From assembly GCF_030296695.1 (NCBI RefSeq), contig NZ_AP027737.1:3472001-3536000 (forward strand): a stretch of DNA of 64,000 nucleotides, written 5' to 3'. This DNA comes from Agromyces mangrovi (GTDB lineage Bacteria; Actinomycetota; Actinomycetes; Actinomycetales; Microbacteriaceae). The position numbers and the translations under genes are program-made. Position 1 is the stretch's first letter. Every line of letters starts with the position of its first letter. Of the stretch, positions 16,280 through 25,560 are shown piece after piece. Below the pieces are notes generated by a model. The model was not told the origin of the DNA and ran no database searches. It saw only the letters and a list, made by a program, of their open reading frames with translations.

Positions 16280-17548
16280 TCAGCCGCGCACCTGCCCGTC
16301 GCCGCGCACGAGCCACTTGGTGCTCGTGAGCTCGGGCAGCCCCATCGGTCCGCGCGCGTGCAGCTTCTGCGTCGAGATGCCGACTTCGGCACCGAACCCG
16401 AACTCGCCGCCGTCGGTGAAGCGCGTCGAGGCGTTCACCATGACCGCGGCCGCGTCGACCTCGGCGAGGAAGCGCTCGGAGGCGGCGAGGTCGTCGGTCA
16501 CGATCGCCTCGGTGTGGCGGGTCGAGAAGCGGTCGATGTGCTCGAGCGCCTGGTCGAGGTCGTCGACGACGCGCGCCGAGATCTCGAGCGCCATGTGCTC
16601 GGCCGCGTAGTCCTCGTCGGTCGCGGGGAGCACCTCGGGCCGCACCGACTGCACGGCCTCGTCGCCGCGCACCGTCACGCCCGCCTCGAGCAGTCGATCG
16701 AGCACCGCGGGCAGCAGGCGCTCGGCGGCCGCCCGGTGCACGAGCACGGTCTCGAGCGCGTTGCAGACGCTCGGCCGCTGCACCTTGGCGTTGTGCACGA
16801 GCTCCACCGCGCGCTCGAGTGGTGCGCTCTCGTCGAGGAACATGTGCACGACGCCCGCGCCGGTCTCGATGACGGGCACGGTCGACTCGGACACCACGGT
16901 CTCGATGAGCCCGGCGCTGCCGCGCGGGATCAGCACGTCGATGCGGCCACGCGCGTGCATCATGGCGCGCGCGCCGTCGCGACCGAAGTCGTCGACGGTC
17001 TGCACCGCTCCCTCGGGCAGGCCCGCCGCGGAGAGCCCCTCGCGCAGCACGCCCACGAGCACGGCGTTGGTGCGCTCGGCGGCCGAACCGCCGCGGAGCA
17101 CCACGGCATTGCCGCTCTTGATCGCGAGCGCGGCGATGTCGACCGTGACGTTCGGCCGCGCCTCGTAGATCGCGCCGACCACGCCGAGCGGCACGCGCAC
17201 CTGCTCGATGCGGATGCCGTTGGGCAGGCGCCGTCCGCGCACCGACTCGCCGACCGGGTCCTCGAGGCGCACGACGTCGCGCACCGCATCGGCCAGCGCT
17301 GCGACGCGCTGCGACGTCAGCGTGAGGCGGTCGAGCAGGCCGTCGCCGAGGCCGTTCGAGCGGCCCGCCGCGATGTCCTGCTCGTTCGCGGCGAGAATGG
17401 CGGGTTCGTGCGCGAGCAGCGCGTCGGCGATCGCGTCGAGCGCGGCATCCTTCACGCCCGTCGGCCGGGTGCCGAGCACCCGCGCTGCGGTGCGCGCCTC
17501 GTCGAATCGGGAGGCGAGCACGGGGTCGATGGCGACGGTCGACTGCAT
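16280..17548 (-). CDS. proA: Gamma-glutamyl phosphate reductase
   Basis: 422 aa, second step of proline synthesis: NADPH reduction of glutamyl-5-phosphate to the semialdehyde. Aldehyde-dehydrogenase fold; the catalytic Cys lies in RPSVCNALETVLVH, with EARPNVTVDIAALAIKSGNA and GAEVGISTQKLHARGPMGL as family blocks. The ATG at 17548 is six bases from a TAGGCT box that overlaps the proB stop, so proA may have its own leaderless transcript besides being read from proB. Confidence 0.97.
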   Translation of the reverse strand: MQSTVAIDPVLASRFDEARTAARVLGTRPTGVKDAALDAIADALLAHEPAILAANEQDIAAGRSNGLGDGLLDRLTLTSQRVAALADAVRDVVRLEDPVGESVRGRRLPNGIRIEQVRVPLGVVGAIYEARPNVTVDIAALAIKSGNAVVLRGGSAAERTNAVLVGVLREGLSAAGLPEGAVQTVDDFGRDGARAMMHARGRIDVLIPRGSAGLIETVVSESTVPVIETGAGVVHMFLDESAPLERAVELVHNAKVQRPSVCNALETVLVHRAAAERLLPAVLDRLLEAGVTVRGDEAVQSVRPEVLPATDEDYAAEHMALEISARVVDDLDQALEHIDRFSTRHTEAIVTDDLAASERFLAEVDAAAVMVNASTRFTDGGEFGFGAEVGISTQKLHARGPMGLPELTSTKWLVRGDGQVRG

Positions 17549-17554
17549 GGGGCA

Positions 17555-17560
17555 AGCCTA
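17555..17560 (-). promoter_or_regulatory. Putative -10 of a leaderless proA promoter
   Basis: TAGGCT on the minus strand ends six bases before the proA ATG; its TAG is also the proB stop codon. Confidence 0.45.
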
Positions 17561-18364
17561 TGCGAGCCGGGAGCCCTCCGGGGCGGGGCCGGGTGCGAAC
17601 CAGGTGCCGACGGATGCGGCCGTGAGCGCCTCGCCGACGAGCGACGTCGCGGTGATGAGCACGGCGGTGCCGGCTTCTGCGGCGATGCGCGCCGCGCTCA
17701 CCTTGGTCTCCGCTCCGCCGGTGCCGACGCCCGAGCGGCCGGCGTTGCCGATCTCCACGCCGTCGAGCGGGTCGCCGAACGGCACCTCGTCGATGCGCTC
17801 CGCGCCCGGCAGGTGCGGGGGCATCGTGTAGAGCGCGTCGACGTCGGAGAGCAGCACCAGCAGGTCGGCGCCGATGAGTTCGGCGACGAGCGCCGCGAGC
17901 CGGTCGTTGTCGCCGAAGCGGATCTCGTGCGTCGCGACCGTGTCGTTCTCGTTGACGATGGGCAGGATGCGCAGGCCGAGCAGCCGCTCCATCGCGCGCT
18001 GCGCATTGCTGCGCGGCGTCGCGTGCTCCAGGTCGCCCGCGGTCAACAGCACCTGCCCGGCGATGATGTCGTACCGGTCGAGCGCGTCCTGGTAGCGGAA
18101 CACGAGCAGGTTCTGACCGACGGATGCCGCGGCCTGCTGCGTCGCGAGATCGGTCGGCCGCTCGTCGAGACGCAGGTAGGGCATGCCGGTCGCGATGGCG
18201 CCCGACGACACGAGCACGACCTCGACGCCGCGCCCGTGCGCGGCGGCCAGCGCATCGACGAGCGGGGCGATCTGGCCGGCCTGGTCGCCGCTGATCGACG
18301 ACGAGCCGACCTTGACCACGATGCGGCGCGCGACGCCGATGTCGGTGCGGTGCAGGGGCGTCAT
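17558..18364 (-). CDS. proB: Glutamate 5-kinase, short form
   Basis: 268 aa, first and committed step of proline synthesis. The amino-acid-kinase fold shows [36 protein letters not shown] and [21 protein letters not shown]. It is about 100 residues shorter than ProB enzymes that carry a C-terminal PUA domain; that domain is absent and I see no frameshift. The ATG at 18364 overlaps the obg stop (ATGA), so it is coupled to obg. Confidence 0.96.
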   Translation of the reverse strand: MTPLHRTDIGVARRIVVKVGSSSISGDQAGQIAPLVDALAAAHGRGVEVVLVSSGAIATGMPYLRLDERPTDLATQQAAASVGQNLLVFRYQDALDRYDIIAGQVLLTAGDLEHATPRSNAQRAMERLLGLRILPIVNENDTVATHEIRFGDNDRLAALVAELIGADLLVLLSDVDALYTMPPHLPGAERIDEVPFGDPLDGVEIGNAGRSGVGTGGAETKVSAARIAAEAGTAVLITATSLVGEALTAASVGTWFAPGPAPEGSRLA

Positions 18365-19863
18365 TCGTCCTCGTCCCACATGCCCGACTCGCGCTCGCGC
18401 TCCAGCTCGGCGCGTGCCTCGGCCTTCGCGTCCATGCGGTCGTGGTAGTCGCTCCTGCGCTCGGCGCGGGTCGCGCGCCGGCTCTCGTCGAGGCGCGGGT
18501 CGGCGCCGCGCGGCGCGACCATGATCTCGGCGGCCGACGTGAGGGTCGGCTCCCAGTCGAAGACGACGCCCGAGCCGGGACCGATCACGACGGTCGAGCC
18601 GGCGACGGCACCCGCGCGCACGAGCGCGTCCTCGACGCCCAGGCGCGCGAGACGGTCGGCCAGGTAGCCGACGGCCTCGTCGTTGGCGAAGTCTGTCTGG
18701 GCGACCCAGCGCTCGGGCTTCGCACCCAGCACGCGGTAGAGCGTGCCGTAGGTGCCGCCCTCGGGCTTCACGGTGAACTCGACGCGGTCGACCGCCTTGG
18801 GCCGCAGCACGATGCGCTCCGGCTCGGGCTCGGCTGCAGCCGCCTCGCGGGAGGCGGCGACGAGCTCGCCCAGCGCGTAGCCGAGCACCTTCAGGCCCTC
18901 GTGGCTCACGGTCGAGATCTCGAAGACGCGGAATCCGCGCGCCTCCAGCTCGGGGCGCACGAACTCGGCCAGCTCGCGCGCCTCGGGCACGTCGACCTTG
19001 TTGAGCGCGACGAGCTGCGGACGCTCGAGCAGCGGCGTCTGCCCCTCGGGCACCGGGTACGCGCCCAGCTCACCGAGGATCACGTCGAGGTCGCTGATCG
19101 GGTCGCGACCCGGGTCGAGGGTCGCGCAGTCGAGCACGTGCAGCAGCGCCGAGCAGCGCTCGACGTGGCGCAGGAACTCGAGGCCGAGGCCCTTGCCCTC
19201 GCTCGCGCCCTCGATGAGGCCGGGCACGTCGGCCACGGTGAACCGCGTCTCGCCCGCCTGCACGACGCCGAGGTTCGGGTGCAGCGTGGTGAACGGGTAG
19301 TCGGCGATCTTCGGCCGCGCCGCGGACATCGCCGCGATGAGGCTCGACTTGCCGGCCGACGGGTAGCCGACGAAGGCCACGTCGGCGATGGTCTTGAGTT
19401 CGAGGACGACGTCGCCCTCCCAGCCGGGCGTGCCGAGCAGCGCGAAGCCCGGCGCCTTGCGCTTGACCGAGGCCAGCGCGGCGTTGCCGAGACCACCGAG
19501 GCCGCCGGACGCCGCGACGAACCGCATGCCGGGCGAATCGAGGTCGGCGAGTTCGACGCCCTGCTCGTCCTTCACCACGGTGCCGACCGGGACGGGAAGC
19601 TCGAGCGGCTCGCCCGTCGCGCCGGAACGGTTGTCGCCCATGCCCGGGGAGCCGTTCTCCGACGAGCGGTGCGGGCGGTGGTGATAGCCCAGCAGCGTGG
19701 TGACCTGGGTGTCGGCCACGAGCACGATGTCGCCGCCGTTGCCCCCGTTGCCGCCGTCGGGGCCTGCGAGCGGCTTGAACTTCTCGCGGCGCACCGAGAC
19801 GCAGCCGTTGCCGCCGTGGCCGGCGCGCAGGTGCAGCGTCACCTCATCGACGAAGCTGACCAT
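18361..19863 (-). CDS. obg: Obg-family GTPase
   Basis: 500 aa GTPase of large-subunit assembly and stress signalling. The glycine-rich Obg domain spans residues 1-158, the G domain ~160-335 ([31 protein letters not shown]), and the C-terminal OCT domain follows ([20 protein letters not shown]). The last ~70 residues are charged. GGAGG precedes ATG 19863. It follows rpmA, the usual bacterial order, but a hairpin lies between. Confidence 0.97.
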   Translation of the reverse strand: MVSFVDEVTLHLRAGHGGNGCVSVRREKFKPLAGPDGGNGGNGGDIVLVADTQVTTLLGYHHRPHRSSENGSPGMGDNRSGATGEPLELPVPVGTVVKDEQGVELADLDSPGMRFVAASGGLGGLGNAALASVKRKAPGFALLGTPGWEGDVVLELKTIADVAFVGYPSAGKSSLIAAMSAARPKIADYPFTTLHPNLGVVQAGETRFTVADVPGLIEGASEGKGLGLEFLRHVERCSALLHVLDCATLDPGRDPISDLDVILGELGAYPVPEGQTPLLERPQLVALNKVDVPEARELAEFVRPELEARGFRVFEISTVSHEGLKVLGYALGELVAASREAAAAEPEPERIVLRPKAVDRVEFTVKPEGGTYGTLYRVLGAKPERWVAQTDFANDEAVGYLADRLARLGVEDALVRAGAVAGSTVVIGPGSGVVFDWEPTLTSAAEIMVAPRGADPRLDESRRATRAERRSDYHDRMDAKAEARAELERERESGMWDEDE

Positions 19864-19889
19864 CTCGGCTCCTCCCCCGTGTGGAAATG

Positions 19890-19919
19890 CGTGAGGGCGA
19901 GCCGAAGCCCGCCCTCACG
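19890..19919 (-). terminator. Terminator or attenuator between rpmA and obg
   Basis: CGTGAGGGCG and CGCCCTCACG pair over ten bases with a ten-base loop, 15 bases after the rpmA stop. It would end most rplU-rpmA transcripts and lower obg expression relative to the ribosomal proteins. Confidence 0.65.
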
Positions 19920-19933
19920 TGTGATCTGTCCGA

Positions 19934-20191
19934 CTACTCGGCGGCCGCCACGATGTTGACGACCTTGCGGCCGCCCTTCGTGCCGAACTCCACCGCGCCC
20001 GCCTGGAGGGCGAACAGCGTGTCGTCCCCGCCGCGGCCGACGCCGGCGCCGGGGTGGAAGTGCGTGCCGCGCTGGCGGACGATGATCTCGCCCGCGCCCA
20101 CGACCTCGCCGCCGAAGCGCTTCACGCCGAGGCGCTGCGCGTTCGAGTCACGACCGTTGCGAGTGGAACTCGCACCCTTCTTGTGTGCCAT
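19934..20191 (-). CDS. rpmA: Ribosomal protein bL27
   Basis: 85 aa. The opening [16 protein letters not shown] and [10 protein letters not shown] are near-universal in bL27, whose N-terminus reaches the peptidyl transferase centre. The mature-type N-terminus is encoded directly, without the extra leader of Firmicutes. It lies 18 bases after rplU. Confidence 0.98.
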   Translation of the reverse strand: MAHKKGASSTRNGRDSNAQRLGVKRFGGEVVGAGEIIVRQRGTHFHPGAGVGRGGDDTLFALQAGAVEFGTKGGRKVVNIVAAAE

Positions 20192-20209
20192 CGCTGTCTC
20201 CTCTTGGCT

Positions 20210-20518
20210 CTACTTGATGCCGGTGACCTTGACGCGCGTGAGCTCCTGACGGTGGCCCTGGCGCTTCTTGTAGCCGGTCTTGTTCTTGAACTTCTGAATG
20301 ACGATCTTGGGGCCGCGGAGGTCGCCGAGGACCTCTGCCGTGACCGTGACCTTCGCGAGCTTCTCGGCGTCGGAGGTGATCGTCTTGCCGTCGACCAGGA
20401 GGACGGCGGGCAGCACGACGTTGCCGTTCTCGTCTGCCGTCACTCGGTCCATCGTGACGATGGTGCCGACCTCGACCTTCTCCTGCCGGCCGCCGGCGCG
20501 CACTACTGCGTAAACCAC
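20210..20518 (-). CDS. rplU: Ribosomal protein bL21
   Basis: 102 aa. [17 protein letters not shown] opens the protein, and [23 protein letters not shown] is the RNA-binding end. I choose GTG 20518 because it gives the usual bL21 start; TTG 20530 would add four residues and leave GGAG only one base away. First gene of the ribosomal operon, with a strong promoter and a ~140-base leader. Confidence 0.95.
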   Translation of the reverse strand: MVYAVVRAGGRQEKVEVGTIVTMDRVTADENGNVVLPAVLLVDGKTITSDAEKLAKVTVTAEVLGDLRGPKIVIQKFKNKTGYKKRQGHRQELTRVKVTGIK

Positions 20519-20537
20519 TACTCGTACCAATCTCCAG

Positions 20538-20554
20538 GGAGCCTCATCGGCTCC
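20538..20554 (-). promoter_or_regulatory. Hairpin next to the rplU ribosome site
   Basis: On the minus strand GGAGCC, a five-base loop and GGCTCC form a hairpin just before the GGAG used by rplU. It could be an autoregulatory site for bL21, which is inference. Confidence 0.4.
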
Positions 20555-20664
20555 ATCGTGTTGTTGAGGATGTCACTGCGCGGAAGACCCCAGCGGGAAG
20601 GAGGGTCGTAGCTGCCAGAAAACCTTGGGCGGACCCGGGATAAGCGGAGACGCACCAACAGACG

Positions 20665-20693
20665 ATTCTACGTGACGCGAGGCGGGCGGTCAA
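20665..20693 (-). promoter_or_regulatory. Strong promoter of the rplU-rpmA operon
   Basis: TTGACC, a 17-base spacer and TAGAAT on the minus strand. This is the closest match to the primary-sigma consensus in the window. The start should lie near 20658. Confidence 0.8.
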
Positions 20694-20718
20694 ACGGACG
20701 CCGTCGGCGCGTCGCCCG

Positions 20719-20724
20719 TAGACT
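20719..20724 (+). promoter_or_regulatory. Putative -10 for the DUF4031 gene
   Basis: TAGACT ends seven bases before ATG 20732, pointing to a leaderless transcript. Confidence 0.45.
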
Positions 20725-20731
20725 CGACCGC

Positions 20732-21003
20732 ATGGCCGTGCTGATCGATCGCCCGATGTGGCCGGCCCACGGCACCGTCTGGTCGCACCTGGTCAGCGAC
20801 ACCTCCCTCGACGAGCTGCACGCGTTCGCACGCGCGGCCGGGATCCCCCGAGGGCGTTCGACCTCGACCACTACGACGTGCCCGCCGAGCGCTACGACGA
20901 CCTGGTCGCGGCGGGCGCGGAGCCCGTCGGCAACCGCGACCTGGTCCTGCGCCTGCGCGCGAGCGGCCTGCGCGTCACCCAGCGCGCGCGGCGCGGGCGC
21001 TGA
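20732..21003 (+). CDS. DUF4031 small protein, one apparent frameshift
   Basis: About 90 aa after repair. MAVLIDRPMWPAHGTVWSHL and then FDLDHYDVPAERYDDLVAAG are the typical blocks of DUF4031, a small domain of unknown function common in actinobacteria. Reading requires one more C in the run 20845-20849; without it the frame leaves the family sequence after GIP. It lies between the divergent rplU and the convergent RNase E/G gene. Confidence 0.8.
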
Positions 21004-21012
21004 CCGACCGCG

Positions 21013-23583
21013 TCACTCCGACGGCGCGTCCCGCCGGGTCACGATCGGCTGCGCCGCGTTGCCCTGCAGCGCGGCCGTGGTCACGCGGCGCGACTTGGCA
21101 CGCCCCTCCCCCGGCTGCTTCGGCTGCGGGAGTGCGTCGAGCACCGAACCGAGCAGGTGCTCGGCGTCGGCATCGGGCAGGCGGCGCTTGGGCCGCGACT
21201 GCCCCTCGACGGGGATGTCGAGGATCTGCACGCGCTCGGGCGCCGATTCCTCGGCCGGGGGCGCCGCGGGCGACCCCTGCGAAGTCTCCGCCTCGGCGAC
21301 GGCGGGCGCGTCCTCCTCGTGCCGCTCGTGCGCGAGCGTGGAGGCCGCGATCTGCGCGAGCGCGTGCTTGGCGTCCTCGGTGATGCCGTGGGTGCCGGTG
21401 TGGCCGTTCGACTTCTGCTCGCCCTTGCCGCCGCCCTGCTGCGACTGGCCGCCGCCGTTGCCACCGCCACCGCCGCCGCGCCCGCGACGACGCTCGGGCT
21501 GCTGCGACGAACGGTGCTTGGCGATCGGCTCGTGGTGCACGATGATGCCGCGCCCGGCGCAGACCTCGCACGCCTCGCTGAACGACTCCAGCAGGCCGAG
21601 GCCGAGCTTCTTGCGGGTCATCTGCACGAGGCCGAGCGAGGTGACCTCGGCGACCTGGTGCTTGGTGCGGTCGCGCGAGAGGCACTCGACGAGCCGGCGC
21701 AGCACGAGGTCGCGGTTGGACTCCAGCACCATGTCGATGAAGTCGACGACGATGATGCCGCCGATGTCGCGCAGGCGCAGCTGGCGCACGATCTCCTCGG
21801 CCGCCTCGAGGTTGTTCTTGGTGACGGTCTCCTCGAGGTTGCCGCCCGAGCCGACGAACTTGCCGGTGTTGACGTCGATGACCGTCATCGCCTCGGTGCG
21901 GTCGACGATGAGCGAGCCGCCCGAGGGCAGCCAGACCTTGCGCTCGAGCGCCTTCTCGATCTGCTCGGTGATGCGGTACTCGTCGAACGCGTCGCGGTCG
22001 CCCTCGTACTTCTCGACGCGCTCGAGCAGGTCGGGCGCCACCTGGCGCAGGTATCGCTCGATGGTCGACCGGGCGTCCTCGCCCGAGATGATCATCTTCT
22101 GGAAGTCCTCGTTGAAGACATCGCGCACGATCTTGATGAGCAGGTCGGGCTCGGAGTGCAGCAGCGCGGGCGCCTGCGCCTTCTCGAGCTGCGAGCTGAT
22201 GTCGGCCCACTGTGCGGTGAGGCGGTTCACGTCGCGCGTGAGCTGCTCCTCGGTCGCACCCTCGGCCGCGGTGCGGACGATGACGCCGACGTTCTCGGGC
22301 AGCACGTCCTTCAGGATCTTCTTCAGGCGCGCACGCTCGGTGTCGGGGAGCTTGCGGCTGATGCCGTTCATCGAGCCGTTCGGCACGTAGACGAGGTAAC
22401 GACCGGGCAGCGAGACCTGGCTGGTGAGGCGCGCGCCCTTGTGGCCGACGGGGTCCTTGGTGACCTGCACGAGCACGCGGTCGCCCGGCTTCAGCGCGAG
22501 CTCGATGCGGCGCGGCTGGTTCTTCTCGCCGTTCTCGGCGGCGGCCTCCCAGTCGACCTCGCCCGAGTAGAGCACCGCGTTGCGACCGCGGCCGATGTCG
22601 ACGAACGCCGCCTCCATGCTCGGCAGCACGTTCTGCACGCGGCCGAGGTAGACGTTGCCGATGAGCGACGCGTCCTGATTGCGCGCGACGTAGTGCTCCA
22701 CGAGCACGCCGTCCTCGAGCACGCCGATCTGGATGCGGCCGGCCTTCGCCCGCACGACCATCTGGCGGTCGACGGCCTCGCGTCGCGCGAGGAACTCGGC
22801 CTCGGTCACGACGGCGCGGCGTCGACCCGCGTCGCGTCCGTCGCGACGGCGCTGCTTCTTCGCCTCGAGGCGGGTCGATCCCTTGACCTTCTGCGGTTCG
22901 GTGATCGGCTCCTGCTCGCGGGCCTTGCGCACCTTGACGACGGTGTTCTCGGGGTCGTCCGATCCGGGCGCGCGGTCCTCGCCGCTGCGGCGGCGTGCCC
23001 GGCGGCGCTTCGACGAGCCCTGGCGGGGCTCCTCGTCGTCCTGCTCCGGGCGGCGGCCGGGGCGCGCGGGCAGCGGCGTCACGTCGGGGGCGTGGAAGAT
23101 GAGCGACGTCGTCGTCAGCGAGTCCGGGATCGGGCTCGGCGCGGGCGCGTCGGTCTCCTCGGAGCCGGCGGCGTCCTCGGCGGCCGTGTCCGATTCGGCG
23201 GCGGATGCCTCGGGGCTCGCGTCCTCCGCGGGCGTGTCCGCCTCCGCTGCCGGCGTGTCCGCCTCCGCGGTCGGAGCCTCCGCCTCGGCGGGCGGAGTCT
23301 CGTCCTGCGGAGCAGGCGTCTCGTCCTGCGGAGCAGGCGTCTCGTCAGCCGCGGCCTCCTCGGCCGCCGGCGACTCGACGACCGGGGTCTCCGCGTCCGC
23401 AGCGACCTCCGCCGCCTGCGGCGCCGTCGTCTCGGCCTCGGGCTCGCCCGGGGCATCCGTCACCGTCTCGGGCGCCTGCTCGACCGCCTGCTCCTCGGCG
23501 CGTCGTCGCCCGCCGAACAGTCGGGCCCGTCGCTCCTGCGGCTGGTTCGTCTCGTTGGTCTGCTCGTTCGTACCTTCCACCAT
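21013..23583 (-). CDS. rne: Ribonuclease E/G
   Basis: 856 aa endoribonuclease for mRNA decay and rRNA/tRNA processing. Residues ~1-300 are acidic, Ala/Pro/Glu-rich and disordered, with a basic arm (SKRRRARRRSG). Then come the S1 domain (IGNVYLGRVQNVLPSMEAAF), the RNase H-like and DNase I-like catalytic blocks (VIDVNTGKFVGSGGN, GGIIVVDFIDM), and the zinc-link CEVCAGRG. The C-terminal tail of ~170 residues is Gly/Glu-rich. The long N-terminal extension is typical of actinobacterial enzymes. The start ATG 23583 follows a ~200-base leader. Confidence 0.95.
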   Translation of the reverse strand: MVEGTNEQTNETNQPQERRARLFGGRRRAEEQAVEQAPETVTDAPGEPEAETTAPQAAEVAADAETPVVESPAAEEAAADETPAPQDETPAPQDETPPAEAEAPTAEADTPAAEADTPAEDASPEASAAESDTAAEDAAGSEETDAPAPSPIPDSLTTTSLIFHAPDVTPLPARPGRRPEQDDEEPRQGSSKRRRARRRSGEDRAPGSDDPENTVVKVRKAREQEPITEPQKVKGSTRLEAKKQRRRDGRDAGRRRAVVTEAEFLARREAVDRQMVVRAKAGRIQIGVLEDGVLVEHYVARNQDASLIGNVYLGRVQNVLPSMEAAFVDIGRGRNAVLYSGEVDWEAAAENGEKNQPRRIELALKPGDRVLVQVTKDPVGHKGARLTSQVSLPGRYLVYVPNGSMNGISRKLPDTERARLKKILKDVLPENVGVIVRTAAEGATEEQLTRDVNRLTAQWADISSQLEKAQAPALLHSEPDLLIKIVRDVFNEDFQKMIISGEDARSTIERYLRQVAPDLLERVEKYEGDRDAFDEYRITEQIEKALERKVWLPSGGSLIVDRTEAMTVIDVNTGKFVGSGGNLEETVTKNNLEAAEEIVRQLRLRDIGGIIVVDFIDMVLESNRDLVLRRLVECLSRDRTKHQVAEVTSLGLVQMTRKKLGLGLLESFSEACEVCAGRGIIVHHEPIAKHRSSQQPERRRGRGGGGGGNGGGQSQQGGGKGEQKSNGHTGTHGITEDAKHALAQIAASTLAHERHEEDAPAVAEAETSQGSPAAPPAEESAPERVQILDIPVEGQSRPKRRLPDADAEHLLGSVLDALPQPKQPGEGRAKSRRVTTAALQGNAAQPIVTRRDAPSE
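23297..23338 (-). repeat. Tandem 21-bp repeat in the RNase E/G coding sequence
   Basis: Two identical 21-base units (23297-23317, 23318-23338) encode ETPAPQD-type heptads in the disordered N-terminal region; a partial third copy follows. Confidence 0.85.
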
Positions 23584-23797
23584 CGCTGGTGCACTCCTAC
23601 ACCGGGTGGGTGACCGCGTCACCCTCCCGGTACTCTCTCGAGCGGCGACCCCTCGTGGGTCTCCGCGAATCCTTCGCTTCGCAGCCGGACCGGTGTCCTG
23701 GCTGCCACATCTTCCGGTCGTCCGACCGCCATCCGGATGCCCCTGCACCCGCAAACCTTCGTCAGCGCCACCGGACGCGGTCCGGACGGCTGGCTCG

Positions 23798-23803
23798 ATT
23801 ATC
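23798..23803 (-). promoter_or_regulatory. Putative -10 of the RNase E/G promoter
   Basis: GATAAT on the minus strand, about 215 bases before the start codon. No clear -35 is seen. The long leader could allow self-cleavage control, as known for E. coli rne. Confidence 0.4.
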
Positions 23804-23839
23804 GCATGGACGCGGGCGCCCGCGCTGACGGACGCGTGA

Positions 23840-23845
23840 CATAAT
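23840..23845 (+). promoter_or_regulatory. Putative -10 for the VKOR-family gene
   Basis: CATAAT ends six bases before GTG 23852, so the transcript is probably leaderless. Confidence 0.5.
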
Positions 23846-23851
23846 CGCCCG

Positions 23852-24493
23852 GTGACCGCGACCGCAGACACCGACCGCACCGAGACCGAGGCTCCATCCC
23901 GGCCGATCGCGCTCGCCGTCTTCCTCGTGATCGCGGGCGTCACGGGCCTCATCGCGGCGTTCGAGCTGATGGTCGAGAAGATCGCGGTGCTCGAGGATCC
24001 GACGCACTCCGTGTCGTGCGACTTCAGCGTGCTCGTGGGCTGCTCGACGAACCTCGCGTCGGAGCAGGGCGCCGTGTTCGGCTTCCCGAACCCGATCATC
24101 GGGCTGGTCTGCTGGCCCGTCGTCATCACCATCGGCATGGCGCTGCTGTCGGGCGCCCGGTTCTCGCGCTGGTTCTGGATCGGCTTCAACGTCGGGGTCA
24201 CCGCCGCGCTCGCGTTCGTGTGCTGGCTCATCTTCCAGAGCATCTACGTGCTCGACGTGCTCTGCCCCTGGTGCATGCTCACCTGGGCGGTGACGATCCC
24301 CACGTTCTGGGCGGTCACGCTGCGCAACGTCGCCGAGGGCGTGTTCGGCGGCGGGGCATCCGTTCGCCGCGTCGGTGCCGCACTCGCGGGCTGGATCCCG
24401 CTCATCACCGTCGTCTGCTACCTCGTGGTGGTGCTACTCGCGCAGCTGCGCATGGACGCGATCCCGCGCATCTGGTTCGACCTGTTCGCCTGA
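23852..24493 (+). CDS. Vitamin K epoxide reductase family protein
   Basis: 213 aa membrane protein that re-oxidises the periplasmic disulfide-forming system using quinone. The first helix starts at IALAVFLVIAGVTGLIAAF; the loop CDFSVLVGCSTN holds the loop cysteine pair; DVLCPWCMLTW carries the active CXXC near quinone. About five helices are predicted. There is no fused thioredoxin domain, so a separate DsbA-like partner is expected elsewhere. The GTG start is set by the nearby -10 box. Confidence 0.92.
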   Translation: MTATADTDRTETEAPSRPIALAVFLVIAGVTGLIAAFELMVEKIAVLEDPTHSVSCDFSVLVGCSTNLASEQGAVFGFPNPIIGLVCWPVVITIGMALLSGARFSRWFWIGFNVGVTAALAFVCWLIFQSIYVLDVLCPWCMLTWAVTIPTFWAVTLRNVAEGVFGGGASVRRVGAALAGWIPLITVVCYLVVVLLAQLRMDAIPRIWFDLFA

Positions 24494-24577
24494 CCGCACG
24501 CACGCCGCGCCGGCCCGGGTGGCGAAGGCGAGCGGATGCCGCTGGCGGACGTGGGCGGCCGGTGGCATCCTGCCGCC

Positions 24578-25141
24578 ATGGGAACGCTCGTCTACTCGAC
24601 CATCGGTTCGCTCGACGGCTACGTGAACGACGCGCGGGGCGCGTTCGACTGGGCGGAGCCGCCCGACGACCTCGTGGGCAGCATCAACGACGTGCTCGAG
24701 GGCGTCGACACGTACGTCTACGGCAGACGGATGTACGAGGTCATGCACGTCTGGGAGACCGACCCCGATTTCGATGGCCCCGGGCTGTCACCCGAGACGG
24801 CGCGGTTCTCGCGGGGCTGGCGCGCCGCCGAGAAGGTCGTCTTCTCGGCGACGCTCGCCGAGCCGGTGACGGCCCGCACCCGCATCGAGCGGGCCTACGG
24901 CGCCGGCGCCGTCCGTGCCGTCGTCGACGCCACGGACGGCGCCGTCACCATCGAGGGGCCGACGCTGGCCGCGCACGCGCTGCGCGACGGGCTGGTCGAC
25001 GAGGTGCACCGGTACGTCGCCCCCGTGCTCGTCGGCGGCGGGACGCCCGTGTTCCCGGCAGACGTCCGACTCGACCTCGAGCTGGTCGAGCAGCGCCGGT
25101 TCGACCGCGGGTTCGCGCTGCTGCGCTACGCCGTGCGCTAG
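24578..25141 (+). CDS. Dihydrofolate-reductase-like (RibD C-terminal) protein
   Basis: 187 aa. STIGSLDGYVNDARG at the start, YGRRMYEVMHVWET, and IEGPTLAAHALRDGLVDEVH with PVLVGGGTPVF identify the RibD_C reductase fold. Such stand-alone proteins reduce unknown substrates with NADPH. It is not the folate-cycle DHFR. Its TAG stop shares CTAG with the ndk stop on the other strand. Confidence 0.85.
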   Translation: MGTLVYSTIGSLDGYVNDARGAFDWAEPPDDLVGSINDVLEGVDTYVYGRRMYEVMHVWETDPDFDGPGLSPETARFSRGWRAAEKVVFSATLAEPVTARTRIERAYGAGAVRAVVDATDGAVTIEGPTLAAHALRDGLVDEVHRYVAPVLVGGGTPVFPADVRLDLELVEQRRFDRGFALLRYAVR

Positions 25142-25560
25142 TCGAACCAGAGCGCGAGCTCGCGCTCGGCCGACTCGGGCGAGTCGGAGCCGTGCACGAG
25201 GTTCTGCTGCACCGGGAGTCCCCAGTCGCGCGCGAGGTCGCCGCGGATCGTGCCGGGCGCGGCCGTGGTCGGGTCGGTGGTGCCGGCGAGCGACCGGAAG
25301 CCCTCGATCACGCGGTTGCCGGCGACGCGCATGGCGACGGTCGGGCCCGACTGCATGAACTCGACGAGCGGCTCGTAGAAGGGCTTGCCCTCGTGCTCGG
25401 CGTAATGGGCGGCGAGCAGCTCGCGGTCGGCCTGCAGGAGGCGCACGTCGACGAGCGAGTAGCCCTTCGCCTCGATGCGGCGGAGGATCTCGCCGGTCAG
25501 GTTGCGGGCGACGCCGTCGGGCTTGACGAGGACGAGGGTCTCTTCGATGGGCGTGGTCAT
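25138..25560 (-). CDS. ndk: Nucleoside diphosphate kinase
   Basis: 140 aa. It transfers the gamma phosphate of ATP to NDPs through the active His in NLVHGSDSPESAERE. ETLVLVKPDGVARNLTGEI opens the fold. The start overlaps the stop of the DUF4233 gene (ATGA), so ileS-folC-DUF4233-ndk form a tightly coupled row. Confidence 0.97.
   Translation of the reverse strand: MTTPIEETLVLVKPDGVARNLTGEILRRIEAKGYSLVDVRLLQADRELLAAHYAEHEGKPFYEPLVEFMQSGPTVAMRVAGNRVIEGFRSLAGTTDPTTAAPGTIRGDLARDWGLPVQQNLVHGSDSPESAERELALWFD

Noticed and set aside
23297..23338. CRISPR-like short repeat
   Set aside because: Two adjacent in-frame copies with no spacer; a protein-coding repeat in a disordered region.
23584..24243. Extension of RNase E/G beyond ATG 23583
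   Set aside because: It would overlap the VKOR gene on the other strand and has no RNase E-like sequence.
24578..25141. Folate-cycle dihydrofolate reductase
   Set aside because: Its pattern is the RibD C-terminal domain, without the DHFR substrate-site residues.
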